Assembly: GCA_002282445.1 (NCBI GenBank)
Contig: NCJK01000004.1
Location: 1 to 64,000 of the forward strand
From: Burkholderiales bacterium 39-55-53
GTDB lineage: Bacteria; Pseudomonadota; Gammaproteobacteria; Burkholderiales; Burkholderiaceae_C
Direction: 5' to 3'
DNA: 64,000 nt
The notes under the pieces are model-generated. The model worked only from the letters and a program-made list of their open reading frames with translations, was not told the DNA's origin and searched no databases. The position numbers and the translations under genes were made by a program. This document shows, piece by piece, positions 41,518 to 50,210 of the stretch (its first letter is position 1; each line of letters starts with the position of its first letter).

Positions 41518-42552
41518 TTAGTCTTGGTCGTTGTAAAGCACAGTGATACTCATGCGACGGTTGCGCGGGTCGCGAGGGTCTTGAGGATTGAATGGATCGG
41601 TATCAGCCACACCCTCAATGCGTGCGAAACGGCTTTCTTTGATGCCACTCTTTTCCAGCAAAGCACGGGTCACTTCAGCACGCTCAGCAGAGAGTGACCA
41701 GTTGTTGCGGCCTTCTTTGTTGTTGAACGGCACGCTGTCGGTGTGTCCTCGAATCGCAATCTTGTTGGGCATTTCTGCCAACGAAGCGGCAATTTCGCTG
41801 ATCAAACTAGCAGCTTTACCCTGCATGCTCATGCCGCCGCTGGGGAACATGGCAAAGTCAGCCTTGTCGATGATCTCGATACGCAGGCCTTGCTTGTCAC
41901 GTGTGACAGACACCTGGTCCTTCAGGCCACCTAGCTTTTTGTTTTCCGACAACTTCTGCTCAATCTCTTTCTCGAGCTTATCGAAGTCGGCTTTTTCTTG
42001 CGCTTGGGCAATTTCTTTCTTCTGCTCAGGCGTCAGCTTGTCTGGGTCTGAGTAGGGGTTGTTGTTTTCTTGGCCGGGGTCGGTGCTGGGGTTGGGGCCG
42101 CCTTCAGAGCGGGGTGTCAAACGCTCGAGCAAGGCGGTTTGTTTGGCTGCAAACGGGAAACCATCGGGGTCGATGATGGAGCGACCACCCAACACGCCGT
42201 TTGAGCCTGCCAATTGGCCAATGGCCACCAAGCTTTGAGAAGTGGGTTTGAAGTAGTCCGCAATGCTTTTGCGTTGGTCTTCGTTAGACGCGCCCAACAG
42301 CCACATCAACAAGAAGAACGCCATCATCGCCGTCATCATGTCGGCCAACGCAATCTTCCAAGCACCACCGTGAGCGCCGCCGTGGCCCTCATCAATGATT
42401 TTTTTGATGATGATGACGGGCGCGGGTGCTGCTTCTTTCTCAGCTTCGGCTTTGGCCGCTTCTTCTGCGGCTACGGCAGCTGCCGCAGCGGCAGCCGCAG
42501 CATCTTTTTCAGCGTCTGCAGGCGCGGCGGCTGCGTCTTTTTCGTCAGCCAT
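41518..42552 (-). CDS. motB: Flagellar stator protein MotB
   Basis: MotB anchors the proton-driven stator to peptidoglycan. The 344-residue protein has an unusually long, Ala/Glu-rich cytoplasmic N-terminus (1 to about 60) before the transmembrane helix KIALADMMTAMMAFFLLMWLLG; D71 there is the proton-carrying aspartate. The plug region and OmpA-like wall-binding domain follow (IAIRGHTDSVPFNN, NNWSLSAERAEVTRALL). Start and motA stop overlap (TAATG). E. coli MotB begins its helix about 40 residues earlier, so the Ala-rich leader is an addition. Confidence 0.95.
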   Translation of the reverse strand: MADEKDAAAAPADAEKDAAAAAAAAAVAAEEAAKAEAEKEAAPAPVIIIKKIIDEGHGGAHGGAWKIALADMMTAMMAFFLLMWLLGASNEDQRKSIADYFKPTSQSLVAIGQLAGSNGVLGGRSIIDPDGFPFAAKQTALLERLTPRSEGGPNPSTDPGQENNNPYSDPDKLTPEQKKEIAQAQEKADFDKLEKEIEQKLSENKKLGGLKDQVSVTRDKQGLRIEIIDKADFAMFPSGGMSMQGKAASLISEIAASLAEMPNKIAIRGHTDSVPFNNKEGRNNWSLSAERAEVTRALLEKSGIKESRFARIEGVADTDPFNPQDPRDPRNRRMSITVLYNDQD

Positions 42553-43412
42553 TATTTCCTCAACGCGTCAAAGAGTTCACCAAAGGAAGGTTGGGCGTGG
42601 TGGTTGATACACACACGGGCACCTTCGATGATCAGTGGAACAGGATAGCCGTGCATGTTGCCGATGATGACTTGTTGAGCCACTTTCAAGCACTCGCTGT
42701 CTTCGTCGATGATTTGCACCAAGCGTTTGCCGAACGGTTCGAAAATACCGTAAGCCAAGAACACCCCCAAGAACGTACCCACCAGCGCGCCACCAATCAG
42801 GGCACCCAGCACAGGCGGGGGTTGGTCAATCGCGCCCATGGTCTTCACCACACCCAACACGCAAGCCACAATACCCAGCGCAGGCAAGGCGCCAGCGAGG
42901 GTAGATAGGGCATCGGCGTTTTGCATTTCGCTGTGGTGGTGGTGTTTGATGGCCGTAGTCATCACATCTTCCACCGCATAGGGGCTCAAAGTGCCTGAGG
43001 ACACCACCATCAAACGGATGGTGTCGCAAATCAGGCCGACCAAACCATGGTCAGCCAACATCTTGGGACATTCGCCAAAAATCGCACTGGACTCGGGGTT
43101 CTCGACGTGCGATTCCATCGCCACGGCACCTTCTGCCTTGAGTGTCTTCATCAACTTGGAGATCACCGCAATGATGGCGATGTAGTCTTCCTTGTGATAG
43201 CGGGGACCTTTGAGCACACGGCCCATGCCGCCCCAAGCGCCTTTGAAAATTGCGCCCGAGTTACCGGTGATCATGCCGCCAACGCCAGCACCACCAATAA
43301 TGAACATCTCGAATGGGGTGGCTTTGATAATGGGCGCCAAACTACCGCCGGCGATCACGAAACCGCCGAACACGCAAATGAACAGAACGACCAAACCAAT
43401 AATTGCTGACAT
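42552..43412 (-). CDS. motA: Flagellar stator protein MotA
   Basis: The 286-residue protein is the proton-channel partner of MotB, with four membrane segments. The first helix (IIGLVVLFICVFGGFVIAGG), the cytoplasmic loop and the TM3 region GALPALGIVACVLGVVKTMGAI with its conserved prolines are visible. It ends in a short cytoplasmic tail. GGGGAGAG precedes the ATG. A hairpin lies immediately upstream at 43436-43467. It is of the E. coli-like proton type rather than PomA. Confidence 0.95.
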   Translation of the reverse strand: MSAIIGLVVLFICVFGGFVIAGGSLAPIIKATPFEMFIIGGAGVGGMITGNSGAIFKGAWGGMGRVLKGPRYHKEDYIAIIAVISKLMKTLKAEGAVAMESHVENPESSAIFGECPKMLADHGLVGLICDTIRLMVVSSGTLSPYAVEDVMTTAIKHHHHSEMQNADALSTLAGALPALGIVACVLGVVKTMGAIDQPPPVLGALIGGALVGTFLGVFLAYGIFEPFGKRLVQIIDEDSECLKVAQQVIIGNMHGYPVPLIIEGARVCINHHAQPSFGELFDALRK

Positions 43413-43435
43413 CTAACACTCTCCCCAAGCAGGTT

Positions 43436-43467
43436 GGCGCACCCAAGTCATAAAACCTGGATGCGCC
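43436..43467 (-). other. Hairpin in the motA leader
   Basis: An inverted repeat with 10-nt arms (GGCGCATCCA and TGGGTGCGCC, one G-T pair) and a 12-nt loop lies 24 nt before the motA start. No T-run follows. It could influence motA translation or stabilise the transcript. No promoter of either flagellar type was found for motA in 43413-43542. Confidence 0.5.
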
Positions 43468-43542
43468 TAAAAATTGTTCCGCACAACCTGCAAGATTAAC
43501 TGATAAATAAGCCAATTCCGCTAAAAAGCAGAAAAGCTTCGA

Positions 43543-43965
43543 TCAGTTCATCATGCCAGTCGGTCGGTTGCTCGCTGGCACCAAGGAAGGCATACCTTCC
43601 CAAGCGTCGCGAATTTCGCGCATCAAACCGTAAATCTCATCCAGAACCGCCAAATCATTGTGGGCGTTTGCGTGGAACAAACGGCGGGTCACATAGCTGT
43701 ACAACTCATTGAGGTTGTTGGCCAGATCGCCACCTTTTTCAAAATCCAAGGCACCTTGCAGGCCAATCACGATGCGGCTGGCACGTGCAATGGCTTTGGA
43801 CTTTTCGTTGATATTCTTGTGTTGGATGTGACCACGTGCAGTGGACAAGCTTTCCAACAAGCCATCAAACAACATTTGAATCAATTGCACATTGTTCGCC
43901 GATGCAACACCGCTGCTGACTTTGACATCACCGTAACTTTGAATGGCTCTTGAATTGGCTCGCAT
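43543..43965 (-). CDS. fliS: Flagellin export chaperone FliS
   Basis: FliS binds the C-terminal helix of flagellin in the cytoplasm. The 140-residue protein shows the family features: N-terminal AIQSYGDVKV, NNVQLIQMLFDGLLESLSTARGHIQHKNINEKSKAIARASRIVIGLQGALDFEKGGDLANNLNELYSYVTRRLFHANAHND. Normal size. It is transcribed from its own sigma-28 promoter and lies apart from fliD, its usual neighbour. Confidence 0.95.
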   Translation of the reverse strand: MRANSRAIQSYGDVKVSSGVASANNVQLIQMLFDGLLESLSTARGHIQHKNINEKSKAIARASRIVIGLQGALDFEKGGDLANNLNELYSYVTRRLFHANAHNDLAVLDEIYGLMREIRDAWEGMPSLVPASNRPTGMMN

Positions 43966-44002
43966 TTGATAACTCCTGTGTATTTCTTAGCGTACACAAG
44001 CA

Positions 44003-44029
44003 GTATCGGAAGAGGCTGCGCAAACTTGA
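44003..44029 (-). promoter_or_regulatory. Sigma-28 (FliA) promoter of fliS
   Basis: On the minus strand, TCAAGTTT and TCCGATAC are separated by 11 nt, 38 nt upstream of the fliS start and just past the stop of the unknown gene at 44042. Confidence 0.83.
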
Positions 44030-44041
44030 GTCCAATTCATC

Positions 44042-44917
44042 TTAAGCGGGCTTAACTTCCAGCGATGCCTCCTCTGCCGCAGCCTCTTGGGCAGACAGAT
44101 CGGTCTCAGACTCAGGAATCATCACAGCTTCGACGGTTTCAGCGGCAATTTCTTGCCGCTGCGCATCTTCATAAGCTTGTGCGTGCTCCAAGCCTTGTGC
44201 CAGCTCTTGTGGTGTCAATTCGCGTTCGTTGCTGTCCTCCAACAAGCCATCGCCTAGAACTTCGGCACGCGCCGACTGATCGGTCAGGGCCAACATGGCA
44301 TCTTCAGTTGTTGGCTCGTCATCCTCAATGGGCATGGTGTCAAACAAAAAGTCTGAAAACGGCACTTCGTTCGTGATGCTCACGCGTTGGTAGAGCATGT
44401 CCACCACGCTGTCGACTGTTTGCTTCAGGCGCACCAAGGTGTCTGCGTTCGGGTCGTTGGCATAAGTGCCAGCAAACTCCAACGCAGAACGATAGATGCT
44501 GCCCAAATGCTGGGGTGGTAACCACGATTGGATATGGCCACGCACAGTTTCGATTTTGCGCAGCGAGCTAGGCACTTTGCTTTCGTCGCCGCCCACTTCC
44601 TCTAGGCCATCTTTGAAGGTGGCCGTGATGTGTTCACGCAAAATCGGTTCGTAATGGGGACGCAAGGCCTCAATCATGCTGGCATCAAAGCCTTCGACTT
44701 CTTTGCCATTCATAGCATCCCACAACTTTTTACCCTCTAATCCAGAGAACAGCAAGTCACCGGGGATTTCAGTTTCGAAATCAGGCAATATAGATGCATC
44801 AGGCTTGGGTGCGTCATACATCTTGGACAAGTGGTTGATCTTGTCGATAAGATACAAGGTCAGGATCACCAAGAGCAGCAAGACCCAAGAGATCATGTTC
44901 ATCATGAAGTTACTCAT
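44042..44917 (-). CDS. Unknown single-span membrane protein after fliA
   Basis: The 291-residue product is not one I recognise. It has one N-terminal transmembrane helix (MISWVLLLLVILTLYLI, about 8-24) and then an acidic, soluble remainder. A helical middle (about 125-205, IETVRGHIQSWLPPQHLGSIYRSALEF) precedes a very acidic Ala/Glu-rich tail. It is translationally coupled to fliA (4-nt overlap) and ends the flhA-flhF-flhG-fliA operon. In Pseudomonas, Vibrio and Shewanella a single-span protein FipA (DUF2802) near these genes helps FlhF find the pole; I see no DUF2802 match, so a similar role is only a positional suggestion. Confidence 0.7.
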   Translation of the reverse strand: MSNFMMNMISWVLLLLVILTLYLIDKINHLSKMYDAPKPDASILPDFETEIPGDLLFSGLEGKKLWDAMNGKEVEGFDASMIEALRPHYEPILREHITATFKDGLEEVGGDESKVPSSLRKIETVRGHIQSWLPPQHLGSIYRSALEFAGTYANDPNADTLVRLKQTVDSVVDMLYQRVSITNEVPFSDFLFDTMPIEDDEPTTEDAMLALTDQSARAEVLGDGLLEDSNERELTPQELAQGLEHAQAYEDAQRQEIAAETVEAVMIPESETDLSAQEAAAEEASLEVKPA

Positions 44918-45672
44918 GCGCGTCTCCTTGTCTCAGCCTTCTCAGTATCGGCGTTCGTTTCTACCTTGAGGGTGCCGCGCAATTTTTTAACCACGGAGGA
45001 CAGAATCTGGCTCACGCGTGATTCACTCACACCCAAGGTTTCGCCAATCTCTTTGAGGTTGAACTCTTCCACGTAGTAAAGCTGCATGACCAGTTGCTCA
45101 CGCTCAGGCAGCTGCGCAATGGCATCGGTCACCGCGTCCATGAACTGGGCTTCTTCCACGATCACTTCGGGTTGTTGAGAGCTGTCATCGGCAATCGTCA
45201 TCACTTCTTCGGTGACCACTTCCATGGAATAAGTCTCAAAACGCTTGGCTTTGCCGCGCTCTTTGTGAAACTCTTCCAAGTCTTTGCCCATGTACTCGGC
45301 AATTTCAGCCTGCGTGGGCGTACGGCCCAACTCTGCCGCCAAAGCGTGCACCGTGGTGTTGTGTTCTTTGTTGAAAGCCACGGCTGAGCGAGGCAGAAAC
45401 GACAAGCGTCGCACCTCATCCAACATGGCCCCGCGCACACGGCTGTGGGCGAAGTTTTCAAACTCGATGCCTTTGACGGGATCGAAAGCACGTGAGGCTT
45501 CGAGTAGGCCAATCATGCCCACTTGAATCAGCTCATCGAGCTCCATGAATGCAGGAATACGGGCCTTCAAGTGCAAGGCGACGCGTTTGACCAGACCCAA
45601 ATGGGCCATGACCAACTCTTCGCCTTTGGGCTTGCAAGAGCCGTACATTTCTAAGGGGGATAGTGTTCTCAT
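44914..45672 (-). CDS. fliA: Flagellar sigma factor FliA (sigma-28)
   Basis: FliA directs transcription of late flagellar genes. The 252-residue protein has sigma regions 2 (VKRVALHLKARIPAFMELDELIQVGMIGLLEASRAFDPVKGIEFENFAHSRVRGAMLDEVR), 3 and 4 (LPEREQLVMQLYYVEEFNLKEIGETLGVSESRVSQILSSVVKKLR). The five sigma-28 promoters in this window are its expected targets and FlgM (36013-36333) its inhibitor. Overlaps of 4 nt with flhG and with the next gene show tight coupling. Confidence 0.96.
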   Translation of the reverse strand: MRTLSPLEMYGSCKPKGEELVMAHLGLVKRVALHLKARIPAFMELDELIQVGMIGLLEASRAFDPVKGIEFENFAHSRVRGAMLDEVRRLSFLPRSAVAFNKEHNTTVHALAAELGRTPTQAEIAEYMGKDLEEFHKERGKAKRFETYSMEVVTEEVMTIADDSSQQPEVIVEEAQFMDAVTDAIAQLPEREQLVMQLYYVEEFNLKEIGETLGVSESRVSQILSSVVKKLRGTLKVETNADTEKAETRRRA

Positions 45673-46496
45673 GTGTCAGACGAACTGTTTTGCATCAGTC
45701 GCTCCATGAAGAATTGCAGACCGCCCGAGGGGTGGTCGATCGGACGCAAGTGCGTGCATGCCTCGGCTAAGCGCATGTAATCACGAGCGGCGGCTGTACC
45801 AGGGGCGAGTTCCATCACCGACTGGTATTTTTTGAGGGCACGCAAGACCATCTCGTCTTCTTCGATAGACGTGAGGTAATGCACCGACTCGCCCAAGAAA
45901 CGCACACAGACGTCGTTGAGCTTTTTATACAGTTTCCAGCCTTCCGACTGGCTCTTGACCATATTGGGCAGGAGGTAGATTTCGTCCAAGCCCATCTCTT
46001 TGCTCAAGATTTTGATCGTGCCGTAGGCATCGGCAATCGACGACGGATCGTCTTTCACCACGATGAAGCGGCGTTGGCAAGCAGCCAAGAAAGACAGCAC
46101 AGAGGGTGAAATACCTGCGGCGACGTCAACGATCAAATAATCAACATCGTCTGCCAACACCCCAAACGACTGCACGATGCTGGCCGCTTGAATGTCGCTC
46201 AGGCCCGCCAACTCTTGCATGCCTGAGGCACCAGGAATGAGCTTCACGCCTTGACGGGTGGTGATGAGAATTTCTTGCAAGGTTTTTTGACCTGCCAAGA
46301 AGTGACCCAAGTTGTATTCAGCGCGAGCGCCCAGTGCGATTTGTGCGTTAGCCAAACCCAAATCGGCGTCAAACAGCATGACGCTGTGACCGAGCTGAGT
46401 CAACGCCACCGCCAAATTGATGGAGGTGGTGGTTTTACCGACGCCACCCTTGCCGCTGGCAATGCCGATGACTTCTGTTCTACGTGGATTACTCAT
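45669..46496 (-). CDS. flhG: MinD-like ATPase FlhG (FleN), flagellar number regulator
   Basis: FlhG limits flagellar number and, in Pseudomonas and Vibrio, inhibits the FleQ/FlrA activator. The 275-residue ParA/MinD-type ATPase has the deviant Walker A KGGVGKT (16-22), the switch segment LIVDVAAGISPSV and the C-terminal region ending FFMERLMQNSSSDT. It overlaps flhF by 8 nt and fliA by 4 nt. With FlhF it points to polar, number-controlled flagella. Confidence 0.95.
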   Translation of the reverse strand: MSNPRRTEVIGIASGKGGVGKTTTSINLAVALTQLGHSVMLFDADLGLANAQIALGARAEYNLGHFLAGQKTLQEILITTRQGVKLIPGASGMQELAGLSDIQAASIVQSFGVLADDVDYLIVDVAAGISPSVLSFLAACQRRFIVVKDDPSSIADAYGTIKILSKEMGLDEIYLLPNMVKSQSEGWKLYKKLNDVCVRFLGESVHYLTSIEEDEMVLRALKKYQSVMELAPGTAAARDYMRLAEACTHLRPIDHPSGGLQFFMERLMQNSSSDT

Positions 46497-47886
46497 GGGT
46501 CAAGCCTGTGGTTTCGGTTTTAAATTTGGAAGCGATTTGCGCCAGTTTGGAAGCAGCCAAATCATTGACAGCTGCATCACGTGCGTTTTGTTGAGCTTGC
46601 TCTTCGGTTTCTGGCAATGGCAAGTTGTCGAGGGCACATTGCACCAAACCTGCCAATGACACGTCTTGCACCAAATCTACGGTGCGGTCGCCATGGCTGG
46701 CGACAGACACGCTCAAAGATTTGTCGGTCAAGAACTGCAACAAAGCCCAAGGTTGTGTGGATTCGTCCAGCTTGCTCAACATCAAGGATGCCCACACGTT
46801 GTCTGCGTTGTCAAACACGCGGCGGATGTTGGCGGCTGATGCGTCAGCAGGAATCACTGCATGGCATTGCACATTCAGGTTAAAGCTACGAATTTCGGCC
46901 AAGCGCTCGTTCATTTGCACACCGGCGGTGTCGATCAAGATGAGTTTGCGATCGGTGTGCTCGTCGAGCAACAACTTCAAAGTGGCGGCGTTGGTGGCGC
47001 GGAACGAATCCACACCTGACTGGGCGCACAGCAATTGGGTTTGGTTCCAAGCGCCAGCACGCTGGTCTTGGAAGCTGATGACCATGACTTTTTCGCTACC
47101 GTGCAACTGCGCGGCGTGTTGAGCCAAGCGGGCCACCATCATGGATTTGCCAGCACCGGATGGGCCAGCCAATGCATGGATACCTGACACTGGCGTTTGA
47201 GCTTGTTCTTGTTCCACAGAGTGGGCCAATTGACGACTCAAAGCGCCCATGGCGTCAGCCATGTTGTCGTGGTCTTTGATGTTGTCGATCAACAAGGCGC
47301 GCAAAGCGACAGGAATCGGGGCATCGTTCAAGGCATCGCGCAAAGGTGCGATGGCTGCTGGTAATTGCATGCCGCCTTGTTGCCAAGCCGCCATTTGTTG
47401 GCCCAGTTTGAATTCACGGCGCAAAGAGTTGAGCTCTTCACGCACCAGCGCAACGATTTCGCGGCCACGCAAGGTGTCGTGTTCTTCGGCAGCACGTTTG
47501 GCTGACTCGTCCACAGGTGCTGCAGCCACTTTGGCTGCTGGTTTTGCTTTGGCAGAGATGGTTTGAGCAGGCTTAGACGCAACTTCCACAATCGGCTTGG
47601 CCACTTTGGTGGCTTGGCGCTCGCGGGCATCGCGTTTGTTTTGGTCGATGGTTTGACCCAGCAACACATCAAACTTGCCTGAAGGCTTAGCAGATGTGGC
47701 GTATTGGCTTTTCACAAACGGATCAGCTTCCTCAGGCGTGAGGGGGGCCAGATCAACCGCCACGATCAATTCGGTCAAGCCATTGACTTGGCCGCTCGAG
47801 ATGACGAGCACGTCGGGGCCGTATTGGGCCACGGCCTTTTCATTGGCAGCGCGGATGTCGCGGGCAAGGATGCGTTTGAGTTCCAT
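46489..47886 (-). CDS. flhF: SRP-type GTPase FlhF, flagellar placement
   Basis: FlhF sets the pole at which the flagellum forms. The 465-residue protein has a basic N-terminal domain (MELKRILARDIRAANEKAVAQYG), a variable Ala/Lys-rich linker (about 90-130), and the NG GTPase domain with the P-loop GPSGAGKS (241-248) and LILIDTAGVQMNERLAEI. The C-terminal GTPase segments LSKLDEST and FLTDKSLSVSVA follow. It begins 39 nt after flhA and overlaps flhG. Confidence 0.95.
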   Translation of the reverse strand: MELKRILARDIRAANEKAVAQYGPDVLVISSGQVNGLTELIVAVDLAPLTPEEADPFVKSQYATSAKPSGKFDVLLGQTIDQNKRDARERQATKVAKPIVEVASKPAQTISAKAKPAAKVAAAPVDESAKRAAEEHDTLRGREIVALVREELNSLRREFKLGQQMAAWQQGGMQLPAAIAPLRDALNDAPIPVALRALLIDNIKDHDNMADAMGALSRQLAHSVEQEQAQTPVSGIHALAGPSGAGKSMMVARLAQHAAQLHGSEKVMVISFQDQRAGAWNQTQLLCAQSGVDSFRATNAATLKLLLDEHTDRKLILIDTAGVQMNERLAEIRSFNLNVQCHAVIPADASAANIRRVFDNADNVWASLMLSKLDESTQPWALLQFLTDKSLSVSVASHGDRTVDLVQDVSLAGLVQCALDNLPLPETEEQAQQNARDAAVNDLAASKLAQIASKFKTETTGLTHE

Positions 47887-47924
47887 AGGTCAGCTCACTC
47901 TGTCTTTTGTTATAGGTTTACGGG

Positions 47925-50021
47925 TTATCGGGCTTTGGCGTCCACGGTGTGGATCACTTTGACGGCCTGATCGTCCGGAATTTCGCTGTAAGACAGCACA
48001 GTCAAATCGTTCACGCGGAATCGTGCGGCTTTAGACAGCCAACCACGAATCACGGGGGACACCACCAACACAGCGGGGTGACCCATGTCTTCTACGGTGC
48101 GCGCACCTTCGCGCAAACCGGCAAATAAGTTTTCTGACAAACCGGGCTCAAGCACCACGGCTTGGCCAGGTTGGCTTTGTTGCAGTACGTTGTGCAACAA
48201 CTGCTCTAAAGAAGGCTCCAGCGTCATGACTTGCAAACCGTTGTCGCCGTCGATCAAGCTTTGCATGATCATGCGGCCGAGTTTGGGGCGAACCATAGCG
48301 GTGAGTTGTTCTGGGTCTTGCGTGCGGGTGCTGGCTTCGGTCAAAGCTTCAGCAATCGTGCGCATGTCGCGAATCGATACAGACTCAGCCAACAAGTTCT
48401 GCAACGTACGAGTCAAGATGCCCAATGACAACTTGCCTGGCACCAAGTCTTCAACAATCTTGGGCGACTTGGCAGCCAATTTATCAAGCAACTGTTGGGT
48501 TTCGTCGTGGCTCAACATGTCAGAGGCGTTTTCGCGCAAGACTTTGTTGAGGTGGGTAGAAATAGCGGTGGCAGCATCGACCACGGTGTAGCCGAGGGTT
48601 CGGGCTTGGTCGCGTTGTGAAGGTTCGATCCACACGGCTTCCAGACCAAATGCGGGTTCGCGTGTGGCGATGCCTTCCAACTGGCCATACACATGACCCG
48701 GATTGATCGCCAACTCACGGCCGACTTTGACTTCGCCCTTGCCACGCACCACGCCTTTGAGCACGATGTTGTAAGCGTCTGGGTCGATGTTCAGGTCATC
48801 ACGGATACGCACGGGTTGAACCAAGAAGCCCAACTCGGCAGACAATTTTTTACGCACGCCTTTGACGCGGGTCATCAACTCGCCGCCAGTTTCAGCGTTG
48901 ACCAAGGGAATCAAGCCGTAACCAATTTCCAAACCAATCAGGTCGACTTGGTCCACATCGTCCCAGTCAAGTTCTTTTGGCGCGTCGGTCGGCGTAGCGT
49001 CTTTGACAGCTTGTTCAGCTTGCTCGTCTTGCACTTCACGCGTCACGATCATCAAGCCTAGGCCGGCAGAAGCCAATGCCAAGGTGATGAACATCAAGTG
49101 AGGCATGCCGGGCACCATGCCCAAGATCAACAAGATCACAGAAGAGATGAACAAAGCAGTGGGATTGGCCAACTGAACAGAAGCCTGCTCAGAAATAGAC
49201 TCAGCCGTGGTCACGCGGGTCACGATGATGGCGGTGGCAAGTGACAACAGCAAAGAAGGAATTTGAGCAACCAAGCCGTCACCAATGGTGAGCAAGGTGT
49301 AAATGCGACCAGCTTCGGCCACAGGCAAATCATGCTGAGCCACGCCGATGATCAAACCACCGACCAAGTTGATCAAGAGAATCAACAAACCGGCCATGGC
49401 GTCACCGCTGACGAATTTAGATGCACCGTCCATGGAACCGAAGAAGTCAGATTCTTGGGCCAACTCGGCGCGGCGTTGTTTGGCAGTTTCTTGGTCAATC
49501 ACGCCAGCGTTCAAGTCAGCGTCAATTGACATTTGTTTACCGGGCATGGCGTCCAAGGTGAAACGGGCGTTCACTTCAGAGACGCGGCCAGCACCTTTGG
49601 TCACCACCACAAAGTTGATGATCATCAAAATCGCAAAGATGATGAAGCCGACCACATAGTTACCGGCAATCACGAATTCACCGAAAGCTTCCACCACCTT
49701 GCCCGCAGCGTGCGAGCCCTCGTGACCGCTGACCAACACCACACGAGTGGACGCAACGTTCAATGCCAAGCGCAACATGGTGGCAAACAACAAGACAGTG
49801 GGGAAGGATGAAAACTCGAGCGGCTTACGTGTGCCGATGGCGATCATGATCACCACCAAGCTGACAAGAATGTTGAAAGTAAACAAAAAGTCCAACAAAA
49901 CTGGAGGCAATGGCAATACCAACATCGCCATGATGACGAGCACCACCACCGGAATACTGAGTCCGGAGAGGTCAAATTTCGACAAGTTGTGTCGAATCGT
50001 TGACAGAGTGAGAGTGCTCAT
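47925..50021 (-). CDS. flhA: Flagellar export gate protein FlhA
   Basis: FlhA is the main membrane component of the flagellar secretion gate. From ATG 50021 it has 698 residues, the normal length; further in-frame codons upstream (to 50168) are not conserved and cross the sigma-54 promoter. The N-terminal half has about eight membrane helices and the FHIPEP signature region (RARDFTLDAMPGKQMSIDADLNAG form). The C-terminal cytoplasmic part (about 340-698) binds chaperone-substrate complexes. It heads the leftward flhA-flhF-flhG-fliA-unknown operon. Confidence 0.96.
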   Translation of the reverse strand: MSTLTLSTIRHNLSKFDLSGLSIPVVVLVIMAMLVLPLPPVLLDFLFTFNILVSLVVIMIAIGTRKPLEFSSFPTVLLFATMLRLALNVASTRVVLVSGHEGSHAAGKVVEAFGEFVIAGNYVVGFIIFAILMIINFVVVTKGAGRVSEVNARFTLDAMPGKQMSIDADLNAGVIDQETAKQRRAELAQESDFFGSMDGASKFVSGDAMAGLLILLINLVGGLIIGVAQHDLPVAEAGRIYTLLTIGDGLVAQIPSLLLSLATAIIVTRVTTAESISEQASVQLANPTALFISSVILLILGMVPGMPHLMFITLALASAGLGLMIVTREVQDEQAEQAVKDATPTDAPKELDWDDVDQVDLIGLEIGYGLIPLVNAETGGELMTRVKGVRKKLSAELGFLVQPVRIRDDLNIDPDAYNIVLKGVVRGKGEVKVGRELAINPGHVYGQLEGIATREPAFGLEAVWIEPSQRDQARTLGYTVVDAATAISTHLNKVLRENASDMLSHDETQQLLDKLAAKSPKIVEDLVPGKLSLGILTRTLQNLLAESVSIRDMRTIAEALTEASTRTQDPEQLTAMVRPKLGRMIMQSLIDGDNGLQVMTLEPSLEQLLHNVLQQSQPGQAVVLEPGLSENLFAGLREGARTVEDMGHPAVLVVSPVIRGWLSKAARFRVNDLTVLSYSEIPDDQAVKVIHTVDAKAR

Positions 50022-50096
50022 TGAGGAAATCCAGTTGAAAGTGGAACGTTTAGATTGCTTTTTGCTTTGAAATGACTTTCGAGGCATGTTGGTTAA

Positions 50097-50111
50097 GCAA
50101 TCGATGTGCCA
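50097..50111 (-). promoter_or_regulatory. Sigma-54 promoter of the flhA operon
   Basis: The minus strand reads TGGCACA-TCGA-TTGC(TT), with GG and GC spaced by 10, about 76 nt before flhA. It lies back to back with the fliK promoter in the same intergenic region. Confidence 0.85.
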
Positions 50112-50162
50112 ACTCAAACTGACACCGAAGTGCCTCTTCGCCAAAAGCGGCAAGAACTGTCC

Positions 50163-50177
50163 TGTCACGGTTCTTGC
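50163..50177 (+). promoter_or_regulatory. Sigma-54 promoter of the fliK operon
   Basis: The plus strand reads TGTCACG-GTTC-TTGC(TT), one mismatch (T for the second G of the -24 pair) from the sigma-54 core with correct spacing. It lies 34 nt before fliK. The lost G may weaken it. Confidence 0.65.
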
Positions 50178-50210
50178 TTAACTCCTTGGCAAACTCGTTT
50201 AAAGACCACC

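Noticed and set aside
50022-50168. Upstream extensions of the flhA and fliK frames
   Set aside because: They cross each other and the two sigma-54 promoters; normal family N-termini begin at 50021 and 50211.
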